Below are positions 1-6,651 of a DNA stretch of 16,532 nucleotides, piece by piece. Each line of letters opens with the position of its first letter. Positions within the stretch are counted from its first letter, which is position 1. Source of the stretch: Candidatus Aminicenantota bacterium. Lineage in GTDB: Bacteria; Acidobacteriota; Aminicenantia; UBA2199. The translations under genes and the position numbers were made by a program. Where the stretch lies: contig JAGLQR010000008.1 in NCBI GenBank assembly GCA_023136725.1, positions 1 through 16,532 on the forward strand. The letters run 5' to 3'. Below the pieces are notes generated by a model. It was not told the DNA's origin and ran no database searches. It saw nothing but the letters and a program-made list of their open reading frames with translations.

Positions 1-294
1 GACACCAAGATTCTGGAGTTGAAATTCGCAAATTATCTCCAGGGAGATAAGATAAGCAAAAAAACAATTGAGAAGATGATAAAAGAGATCGCAGGATTAA
101 AAACCAATCTTCAGATCGACAGGATTTTTCATCTTCTGGATGTTAAGGGTGTATTAACCCCCGAGCAGATAAAGAAGGCGGACGAGTTGAAGTATAAACT
201 TGGAAGAAGGGCGTTCTTTAAAGACAGGGGCAGATCACCCAGAGGTACGGATAGAAAAGGCGACCGTAGATCAGGAAGACCTGGTCTCAGATAA
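1..294 (+). CDS. Spy/CpxP-like LTxxQ-motif protein, 3' end only
   Basis: The reading frame is open from base 1, so the gene begins upstream and only about 97 C-terminal residues are visible. The TTG at 19 is internal to this frame and is not taken as a start. The visible part is charged and helical and carries the motif LTPEQ, the LTxxQ signature of the Spy/CpxP/CnrX group of periplasmic chaperones and metal or stress sensors. The last 25 residues are rich in Arg, Gly and Lys and look disordered. A strong terminator follows 22 bp after the stop, so this is the last gene of its transcript. The signal peptide expected of the family would lie outside the window. The family call rests on one motif and helical character, so function is tentative. 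Confidence 0.6.
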   Translation, partial: DTKILELKFANYLQGDKISKKTIEKMIKEIAGLKTNLQIDRIFHLLDVKGVLTPEQIKKADELKYKLGRRAFFKDRGRSPRGTDRKGDRRSGRPGLR

Positions 295-316
295 AATTTT
301 CATGTGATTCTTCTTT

Positions 317-345
317 GGGAGGGGGCAACCCCTCCCTTTTTTTTT
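317..345 (+). terminator. Rho-independent terminator after the Spy/CpxP-like gene
   Basis: A perfect 8-bp GC-rich stem (GGGAGGGG / CCCCTCCC) is closed by a GCAA tetraloop, a stable GNRA loop, and followed directly by nine T residues. It separates the upstream transcript from the murA operon. Confidence 0.95.
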
Positions 346-379
346 ATACCACGAAAACAACTTTCACCTTTAACCACAC

Positions 380-408
380 TTGAAAACAGGGGAGAAAATC
401 TATATAAT
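380..408 (+). promoter_or_regulatory. Sigma-70-type promoter for the murA operon
   Basis: TTGAAA at 380-385 and a perfect TATAAT at 403-408 are separated by exactly 17 bp. With normal geometry, transcription starts at about 415, only three bases before the murA ATG at 418. The transcript would therefore be nearly leaderless. Confidence 0.8.
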
Positions 409-417
409 AATCCCTCT

Positions 418-1677
418 ATGAATAATTACAAAATTCGGATCTCCGGCAGAAAAAAACTATCCGGAACTATAACGGTATCAGGTGCCAAGAATGCTTCACT
501 GCCTGAACTGGCCGCAACAATTCTTTCCGATTCCGAAGTCCTGCTTAACGGAGTTCCGAATGTTGAAGATGTAAATACAATGTTCAGTGCATTGGAAAGT
601 ATCGGAGCTTCAGGTAATTTCAACCAGAATAAAGTTAATATAAATTTTAGTAATATAAAGGAACCCGTTGTCTCTGAAACAATCTCAAAAACATCACGAT
701 CATCAATACTCATCCTCGGGCCTCTTCTTGCACGAAACGGATATGCCAGAGTTTCCCTCCCCGGAGGATGTGCAATAGGGGATAGAAAGATTGACTTTCA
801 TCTCGAAGGCCTTGAGAGAATGGGGGCGGAGATCAGTGTAGAGGATGGATATATCTCAGCCAGAAGTAAAAGGCTGAAAGGGGCTGACTATACTTTCCCC
901 GGGGTTAGTGTTACCGGAACTGAAAACCTGATCATGGCCTCAACCCTTGCAGATGGGGAAACAATATTGAGGAATTGTGCAGTAGAACCCGAAATTACAG
1001 ACCTGATAGCTTTCCTGGAAGCAATGGGAGCGGACATTACGGGACAGGGGACTGACACGATCAGGATAAAAGGTAAGGATATTCTAAAGGGAACCTCTCA
1101 CACTGTTATCCCGGACAGAATTGAAATGGGGACATATGTTATTGCTGCCTGCCTGAGAGGGGATAACATTGTTGTAAAAAATTGTATTCCTGAATATATC
1201 GGGAGCCTTTTGACAATTCTAGAGTCAATGGGTGTTGAAATACTAATTAACGGAGATGAAATTTCAGTTAAGATTCCCGGGAAATTAAAACCTGTTGAGG
1301 TCAACACAGATCCTTATCCCGGATTCCCTACCGACCTGCAGGCGCAATTGACAACATTGCTTACACAGGTTGACGGGACCTCTCATATTAGAGAAAATAT
1401 TTTTAATAACAGATTCAAACATGTTATTGAATTGAATAAGATGGGTGCAAATATTGCAATAAACGGAAATATTGCTGAAATCAAAGGAATTTCTGATTTT
1501 AATGGTACATATCTCAATGCAACTGACCTGAGAGCATCGGCCTCCCTGGTCCTGGGCGCATTGATAGCTGAAGGTGAGACATTTATTGATAATGCCTACC
1601 AGCTTTTCAGAGGTTATGAAGATATGCCAGGGAAACTTAATAAAATAGGTGCAGATATCAGCACAATGAAGGTGTAA
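418..1677 (+). CDS. murA: UDP-N-acetylglucosamine 1-carboxyvinyltransferase (MurA)
   Basis: MurA transfers enolpyruvate from phosphoenolpyruvate to UDP-GlcNAc in the cytoplasm, the first committed step of peptidoglycan synthesis. The product is 419 residues, the usual family length. Visible hallmarks are the N-terminal SGAKNASLPEL segment with the Lys24-Asn25 pair, the active-site loop PGGCAIG with catalytic Cys118 (the fosfomycin target), the segment GFPTDLQAQ, and the C-terminal RASASLVLG block. The frame is open further upstream, to 304, but that extension reads through the terminator and has no homologous sequence. The ATG at 418 gives the standard MurA N-terminus. No Shine-Dalgarno sequence lies at a usable distance; the nearest purine run (GGGGAG) is about 23 bases upstream and precedes the predicted transcription start. 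It is the first gene of a four-gene operon. Confidence 0.96.
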   Translation: MNNYKIRISGRKKLSGTITVSGAKNASLPELAATILSDSEVLLNGVPNVEDVNTMFSALESIGASGNFNQNKVNINFSNIKEPVVSETISKTSRSSILILGPLLARNGYARVSLPGGCAIGDRKIDFHLEGLERMGAEISVEDGYISARSKRLKGADYTFPGVSVTGTENLIMASTLADGETILRNCAVEPEITDLIAFLEAMGADITGQGTDTIRIKGKDILKGTSHTVIPDRIEMGTYVIAACLRGDNIVVKNCIPEYIGSLLTILESMGVEILINGDEISVKIPGKLKPVEVNTDPYPGFPTDLQAQLTTLLTQVDGTSHIRENIFNNRFKHVIELNKMGANIAINGNIAEIKGISDFNGTYLNATDLRASASLVLGALIAEGETFIDNAYQLFRGYEDMPGKLNKIGADISTMKV

Positions 1678-1678
1678 A

Positions 1679-2011
1679 ATGGGTGATTGTTTTTTTTGTA
1701 AAATAAGTTCCGGTGAAATACCAACTGAATTTTTATTTGAAGATGATAAAGTTGTTGCATTCAGGGATATTGATCCCCAGGGCCCTTTTCATATTCTGAT
1801 AATACCGAAGGAGCATTATACTTCAATTAAAGAAGTAAAAGATAAATCATTGACGGGCCATATGTTCTCAGTGGGGAACAGGGTCGCAGAAGATAATAAT
1901 ATTGAGAATTTCAGATATATCATTAATACCGGAGAGGAAGCCGGCCAGACGGTTTTTCATGTCCATCTCCATCTTATTGGTGGCAGAAGGATGACCTGGC
2001 CTCCTGGTTAA
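1679..2011 (+). CDS. HIT-family (histidine triad) nucleotide-binding protein, HinT-like
   Basis: Proteins of the HIT superfamily hydrolyse nucleotide phosphoramidates or related nucleotidyl conjugates; the physiological substrate in bacteria is usually unknown. The 110-residue product is typical of the HinT branch. It has CFFC near the N-terminus (Cys4, Cys7), IIPKEHY in the middle, and the diagnostic triad HVHLHLIGG at residues 94-102, with His94, His96 and His98. The sequence NTGEEAGQTVFHVHLHL matches the canonical HinT block. The start codon is one base after the murA stop, with AAGGTG at the end of murA as a likely ribosome-binding site, so it is probably translated with murA. Confidence 0.93.
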   Translation: MGDCFFCKISSGEIPTEFLFEDDKVVAFRDIDPQGPFHILIIPKEHYTSIKEVKDKSLTGHMFSVGNRVAEDNNIENFRYIINTGEEAGQTVFHVHLHLIGGRRMTWPPG

Positions 2012-2020
2012 GGAGTAAAA

Positions 2021-2677
2021 ATGAAGATTAAATGGATCGGGCACTCAGCCCTGTTGCTTGAAGGAAGCCGCAAAGTACTGATAGATCCTTTTCTTTCAGG
2101 AAATCCTGCAGCAACGGTTTCGCTGGACGACATTACCGAGTGTGATGTTGTTATTGTCACGCATGACCATGGTGACCATATTGGTGATTCATTCGAGATC
2201 TGCAAAAAAACAGGTGCTATTTTTGTTTCACTCAATGAAATATCAGAGTTGGCTGAAAAAGAGGGATTAACTGCGGAAAAGATGAATGTGGGCGGAACAA
2301 TTGAAAACAACGGGGTTAAGGTTTCAATAGTTCCCGCATTACACACTGCAGACCTTGGCGGGACTGCAGTAGGAGTTGTTGTTGAATTTGACGGGGTTAC
2401 CGTATACCATGCCGGAGATACCGGATTAACAATGGAGATGACTCTGATCGGAGAAATGTATGAACCGGATATAGCATTTCTTCCAATTGATGGCAGATTT
2501 ACCATGACCCCGCGCCTGGCTGCAAAAGCTGTTGAACTCCTTAAAGTTCCGAAAGTTGTACCTATTCATTTTAATACGTTTCCTGCAATTGAATCTTCTC
2601 CTGAAGAATTTAAATCCCTGGTCAGCGGTGACTGTGAGGTCATTATTATGAAACCGGGTGATAGTTTAGAATTATAA
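2021..2677 (+). CDS. UPF0173-type metallo-beta-lactamase-fold hydrolase
   Basis: This is a 218-residue cytoplasmic metallo-beta-lactamase-fold protein of the UPF0173 type, whose members are predicted metal-dependent hydrolases of unknown substrate. Visible metal-ligand positions are the THDHGDH motif (His48, His50, Asp52, His53), His108, Asp133 in HAGDTG, and His183 in PIHFNTFP. The N-terminal KIKWIGHSALLLEG and IDPFLSGNP segments are typical of the family. A clear AAGGAG ribosome-binding site overlaps the upstream stop codon, five bases before the ATG. It is the third gene of the murA operon, nine bases after the HIT gene. There is no signal peptide. Confidence 0.93.
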   Translation: MKIKWIGHSALLLEGSRKVLIDPFLSGNPAATVSLDDITECDVVIVTHDHGDHIGDSFEICKKTGAIFVSLNEISELAEKEGLTAEKMNVGGTIENNGVKVSIVPALHTADLGGTAVGVVVEFDGVTVYHAGDTGLTMEMTLIGEMYEPDIAFLPIDGRFTMTPRLAAKAVELLKVPKVVPIHFNTFPAIESSPEEFKSLVSGDCEVIIMKPGDSLEL

Positions 2678-3151
2678 ATGCCTTATATAATTGATGGTAA
2701 TAATCTTATTGGTAGTTCTCCGGACATATCTCTTGAAGACAGCAATTCAAGAACTGAGATCGTTGCGATAGTTAAAAAATTTCAGAAGAAAAAAAACAGT
2801 AAGATCATTGTTGTTTTTGATGGAGAACCTGATACTTTCTCAAGTGAAGAGAACCCGACTGAGAAAATTGTAATAAAATACCCTCCAATCGGAGATTCAG
2901 CCGATGATGAGATAAAAAGGATACTGAACGGATATACATATTTCAGAGATGTGGTACTCGTAACGTCTGACAGAGAATTGAAAGATGTTGCAAAGAAGAA
3001 AGGGGCTAAAGTAATAAATTCTATCGAATTCTATTATGAACTGAAACGTGTATACAGAGCAACTGGAAGAATAGAAATGAAACAGAAGCGGATCGATGCC
3101 GAATTAAGTGATGGAGAGGTCGATCAGTGGATGAAAATTTTTGATGAGTAA
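2678..3151 (+). CDS. NYN-domain (YacP/Rae1-like) putative ribonuclease
   Basis: The 157-residue product looks like a PIN-like NYN domain of the YacP group. In Bacillus subtilis, YacP (Rae1) is a ribosome-associated endoribonuclease. Visible acidic and polar positions expected for such a fold are IDGNN at the N-terminus (Asp6), the VVFDGEPD block, SADDEI, and VTSDREL. The C-terminal LSDGEVDQWMKIF tail resembles the 'EVdyWlelF' ending seen in some bacterial NYN proteins. The ATG follows directly on the stop codon of the upstream gene (TAAATG), and no Shine-Dalgarno sequence is visible, so translation is probably coupled. It ends the operon, converging on birA across an 8-bp gap. RNA cleavage is inferred from the family. 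Confidence 0.82.
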   Translation: MPYIIDGNNLIGSSPDISLEDSNSRTEIVAIVKKFQKKKNSKIIVVFDGEPDTFSSEENPTEKIVIKYPPIGDSADDEIKRILNGYTYFRDVVLVTSDRELKDVAKKKGAKVINSIEFYYELKRVYRATGRIEMKQKRIDAELSDGEVDQWMKIFDE

Positions 3152-3159
3152 TATTTTAT

Positions 3160-3948
3160 TCAGACAGCAGAGTTAATCTCCCCCGAGAAAAAGGTCTCTT
3201 CTTTACCATCCTTAAGTTCCAGAACAAGGGCGCCCTTATCATTGATTTTTTTAAATTCGCCTTTTATTGTTTTTCCGGAGTAATGGAAACTTATTTTATC
3301 ACCCTGTTTGTGCTTTAAATAAAACAGGTATCTGTCCAATATATTCTCATACAATCCATTTTCCATAATTCCGGTGAAATAGAGCAGATATTCAGATATC
3401 CTTAATATTAATTCTCCAATATTCATTTTTCTGCCGGAAATTATTGAAAGTGATGTGGCGGTTTTTAAAATATCTTCCCGGATCTGCTGTTGGCCGACAT
3501 TGACATTAAGCCCTATTCCTATTACAGCAAACATACTTTTATTGAACAACTTGTTCTCTATAAGGACTCCTCCTGCTTTCAATCCGGATAATTCTATATC
3601 ATTAGGCCACTTAAGCTGAACATTCAGTCCTGTAATTTCGGCTACAGCTTCGGCAACGGCTGTCCCTGCTGCCAGTGAAAGAAGTCCGAGGTTTTCTCTG
3701 TTATTAACACTTAGCAGGTAGGATATATATATTCCTCCCTCACCTACAGGGATCCACTTGCGTCCGTCCCGCCCTTTCCCTTCTGTCTGAATGTCAGCGG
3801 AAACGAGCAATGGAATATCTCCGGAAAGAGAATCCAGGTTTTCATTTATAAATTCATTTGTCGATTTGCATGTGGGCAGATCTTTCATATTAATAAAATC
3901 CGGAATGGGGTGTTCTCTGTCAGGTGAGATCAGATAAAGTTTTTTCAA
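3160..3948 (-). CDS. birA: Biotin--[acetyl-CoA-carboxylase] ligase (BirA, catalytic type without HTH)
   Basis: The enzyme makes biotinyl-AMP and attaches biotin to the acceptor lysine of biotin carboxyl carrier protein. The 262-residue product has the ligase core (GKGRDGRKW at about 57-65, LKWPND at 112-117, Lys124-AGGVLIEN) and a C-terminal SH3-like domain ending in EETFFSGEI. The N-terminal winged-helix DNA-binding domain of bifunctional E. coli BirA is absent, so it should not act as a biotin repressor. The frame is open to 4053, but upstream residues are an out-of-frame reading of valS. I chose the TTG at 3948 because AGAAGG lies six bases ahead of it. The next in-frame ATG (3888) has no ribosome-binding site, though it would also keep the whole ligase core. 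With the TTG start the gene overlaps valS by 29 bp. Confidence 0.9.
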   Translation of the reverse strand: MKKLYLISPDREHPIPDFINMKDLPTCKSTNEFINENLDSLSGDIPLLVSADIQTEGKGRDGRKWIPVGEGGIYISYLLSVNNRENLGLLSLAAGTAVAEAVAEITGLNVQLKWPNDIELSGLKAGGVLIENKLFNKSMFAVIGIGLNVNVGQQQIREDILKTATSLSIISGRKMNIGELILRISEYLLYFTGIMENGLYENILDRYLFYLKHKQGDKISFHYSGKTIKGEFKKINDKGALVLELKDGKEETFFSGEINSAV

Positions 3949-6535
3949 ATTTTTCCTTCTTATCAATCGATTCCTGCAATGTTTTCTTGAATCCGTTAAC
4001 GATGTCTGCAGGTGCTTTCTGAACAAAATCACGGTTCTTAAGCCTGTTCTCAATATTATTAATCAGATCATCAACTTTTTTCAGTTCTTTACTGAGCCTT
4101 TCGATCTCCTTCTCTCTGTCCGATTCGTTCTCGAATGGAAGGAGTATTTCCCAATTCAGGTAAACGCCCCGATATCCTTTTGGAAGAGAAGAAAAGTCTT
4201 TTACTATTTCAGCATTCTCACTTTTTGTAAGAAAATTAAAATATTTTAAAAGTTCAGCAAAAATATCCGCCTCTTTCTTTGAAGAAGTTTTCAAAAATGT
4301 TTTAAGACGTGTATTGGGATCAATTTTATTTTCTGTCCTTGTTTTTCTCGTTTCGCCCGTTATTTTCTTCAACAATTCAATGTTTTTATATTCTGAGGTG
4401 AAAACCAACTCGCTTTTAAACTGAGGAAATTTTGTTTCAAGGAGGAAATCTTTTTCTGTTTTGATCTTCTGATATATTTCTTCGGTAAGGTACGGAGTGA
4501 AAGGGTGAAGAAGCTGAAGAGATCTGAAAAGCGTGTACTTAAGTACGTTTCTTGTCTCTTTGTTCTCAATATCATTTTTTGAGAATTCCAGATACCAGTC
4601 ACAATATTCATGCCAGAAAAAATGGTAAAGAACATCTGCCGCTTCGTTCAACTTATAATTATCCATTAATGAGTTAATATTTTTTGTTGTGAGATTCAGC
4701 AGATGAAGTATCCACTTGTCGGTGACCGAGATCTTTTCAAAATCGATATTTTCCGATTCATCTCCTTTAAGGTTCATGATGATATATCTTGAAGCGTTCC
4801 ATATTTTATTTGTAAATGCTTTGTATCCCTTTATCCTGTTTATTGAAAGTGATATGTCCATCCCGGGGACAGCCTGAATAGCAAGTGTGAATCTCAATGC
4901 GTCAGTTCCGTACTCTTTGATAATGTCAAGCGGATCGATAGCATTATTCTTGGTCTTGCTCATTTTCTGCCCTTTATCATCTCTGATCAGCCCGTTAATC
5001 AACACTTTTCTGAAGGGGATATTTTTTCCGAAATGTATTCCCATCATGACCATTCTGGCTACCCAGAAGAAAATTATATCAAAGGCAGTTACCATCAATG
5101 ATGTCGGATAATATGTCTTAAAATCTTGTGATCCATCCATCCATCCGAGAGTGGAAAAAGGCCAGAGGGCTGAAGAGAACCAGGTGTCAAGAACGTCAGG
5201 ATCCTGTACGATTTTTGGAGATTTGCATTTCGGGCAGGTTCCCGGGTGTTCAGCAGCAACTGTTATCTCGTTGCACGATTCACAATTGTATGCAGGGATC
5301 CTGTGCCCCCACCATAGTTGCCGAGATATACACCAGTCCTGAATATTGTTCATCCAGTTAAAATATATTTTTTCCCATTTGACGGGGATGAACTCAATAT
5401 CCCCCTCTTTCACAGCTTCGATAGCCGGCTTTGCAAGCTCTTCGGTTTTCAGGAACCATTGTTTGGAAACATTCGGTTCTACAATAGTTTCACACCTCTG
5501 ACAATGGCCGACATTGTGGGTGTGTTTTTCTTCTTTTTCAATATTCCCCGATTCGCTTAAAATTTTTATTAGTGCCTTTCTGCATTCTTCACGGCTCATT
5601 CCGATGAATTTTTCAGGGACATCGCCGGTCATTTTCCCCTCTTTGTCTATAACAACCCGGCTCTCAAGGTTGTGCTTCAGAGCAATATTATAGTCAAGAG
5701 GGTCATGCGCGGGGGTTATTTTAACAGCACCGGTGCCGAAATCCGAAGCAACCTGTTCATCAGATATTACCTTTAATGTCCTCTCAGCGACCGGGAGGAT
5801 GAGCTCCGATCCCACCAGCTTCTTATACCGTTCATCATCCGGGTTGACTGCAACTCCGGTATCGCCCAGCATTGTCTCCGGCCTTGTTGTTGCAACAACA
5901 ATATATTTGCCGGGATCATTTTTCAGCGGATACTTTATATATGTAAGATTTCCTTCAACTTCCCTGTGGTCAACTTCAAGATCTGAAAGAACAGTTTTAC
6001 ATGAAGGGCAATAGTTTACCATATAAGTTCCCTGGTAAATTTTTCCCTCTTTATATAATTTTACAAAAACATCTGTGACCACTTTGTTCATCTCTTCACT
6101 GAGCGTGAATTTCATTCTGCTCCAGTCGAGAGTGAGTCCGAGTTTGGAAACCTGCTCAACTATCCTGTTCTCCGATTTCTCTTTCCACTTCCAGATCTCT
6201 TCAAGAAATTTTTCACGCCCAAGATCCTCTTTTGTTTTTCCTTCCTCACGTTTAATATTTTTTTCGACTATCATCTGAGTAGCAATACCTGCATGATCAA
6301 TACCGGGGAGCCAGAGTGTGTTAAACCCTTCCATCCTTTTCTTTCTCATTATGATATCGGGAATTGTAAACGTGAGGGCATGCCCCATATGAAGGGAGCC
6401 TGTTATATTCGGGGGAGGCAGAATCATTGAAAATACAGGTTGATCGTTGGTGTTGTCAGCTTTAAAAAGACCGCTTGATACCCATTTCTCGTACCATCCT
6501 TCTTCAGTTTTTGCTATATCGTAGTTCTTTTCCAT
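3920..6535 (-). CDS. valS: Valyl-tRNA synthetase
   Basis: This cytoplasmic class I aminoacyl-tRNA synthetase charges tRNA-Val. The 871-residue length is normal for bacterial ValRS. The nucleotide-binding HIGH motif is HMGH (49-52) within PPPNITGSLHMGHAL, and the KMSKS motif is KMSKT (524-528), followed by KNN. An editing (CP1) domain lies between them, with paired-cysteine motifs such as CPSC, CQRC, CESC and CPKC that may bind zinc. The C-terminus is a charged coiled coil of about 65 residues, the tRNA-binding arm typical of ValRS. The ATG is preceded by GGAGAG about eight bases away. The 98-bp upstream gap is too short for a T-box leader and shows no T-box consensus. birA follows with overlap, suggesting co-transcription. 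Confidence 0.97.
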   Translation of the reverse strand: MEKNYDIAKTEEGWYEKWVSSGLFKADNTNDQPVFSMILPPPNITGSLHMGHALTFTIPDIIMRKKRMEGFNTLWLPGIDHAGIATQMIVEKNIKREEGKTKEDLGREKFLEEIWKWKEKSENRIVEQVSKLGLTLDWSRMKFTLSEEMNKVVTDVFVKLYKEGKIYQGTYMVNYCPSCKTVLSDLEVDHREVEGNLTYIKYPLKNDPGKYIVVATTRPETMLGDTGVAVNPDDERYKKLVGSELILPVAERTLKVISDEQVASDFGTGAVKITPAHDPLDYNIALKHNLESRVVIDKEGKMTGDVPEKFIGMSREECRKALIKILSESGNIEKEEKHTHNVGHCQRCETIVEPNVSKQWFLKTEELAKPAIEAVKEGDIEFIPVKWEKIYFNWMNNIQDWCISRQLWWGHRIPAYNCESCNEITVAAEHPGTCPKCKSPKIVQDPDVLDTWFSSALWPFSTLGWMDGSQDFKTYYPTSLMVTAFDIIFFWVARMVMMGIHFGKNIPFRKVLINGLIRDDKGQKMSKTKNNAIDPLDIIKEYGTDALRFTLAIQAVPGMDISLSINRIKGYKAFTNKIWNASRYIIMNLKGDESENIDFEKISVTDKWILHLLNLTTKNINSLMDNYKLNEAADVLYHFFWHEYCDWYLEFSKNDIENKETRNVLKYTLFRSLQLLHPFTPYLTEEIYQKIKTEKDFLLETKFPQFKSELVFTSEYKNIELLKKITGETRKTRTENKIDPNTRLKTFLKTSSKKEADIFAELLKYFNFLTKSENAEIVKDFSSLPKGYRGVYLNWEILLPFENESDREKEIERLSKELKKVDDLINNIENRLKNRDFVQKAPADIVNGFKKTLQESIDKKEKFEKTLSDLT
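3955..3960 (-). promoter_or_regulatory. Ribosome-binding site for birA inside valS
   Basis: AGAAGG, read on the minus strand, lies six bases ahead of a TTG codon in the birA frame. It is the basis for placing the birA start within the last 10 codons of valS. Confidence 0.6.
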
Positions 6536-6616
6536 TGTTTCTTCTCTCCGATCAATTTTAAGTTATCCATAAAATTCTTAATAGTCTTTTTCATTGTTTA
6601 AATCGAGGTAAGTCGG

Positions 6617-6651
6617 GAAAAAGAGGTGAATTTCTATTTATACTCTTTTTC
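6617..6651 (-). repeat. Perfect 9-bp inverted repeat at the end of the response-regulator gene
   Basis: GAAAAAGAG (6617-6625) and CTCTTTTTC (6643-6651) are exact complements around a 17-base loop. The repeat spans the stop codon of the response-regulator gene and lies in front of valS. The stem is AT-rich and has no U-tract of its own after it, so it is at most a weak attenuating or stability element. Confidence 0.3.

Noticed and set aside
304..417. Longer N-terminus for murA
   Set aside because: It would read through the terminator stem and the promoter, and encodes no MurA-like sequence. The ATG at 418 gives the standard N-terminus.
2008..2505. 165-codon open frame on the minus strand, opposite the UPF0173 gene
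   Set aside because: It is a shadow of a gene with clear metal-binding motifs, and has no recognisable product.
3949..4053. 35-residue N-terminal extension of birA
   Set aside because: The stretch lies fully inside valS, is basic and unlike any BirA N-terminus, and the TTG at 3948 has its own ribosome-binding site.
6536..6633. T-box riboswitch ahead of valS
   Set aside because: The gap is only 98 bp, with no T-box consensus, specifier stem or terminator/antiterminator pair visible.
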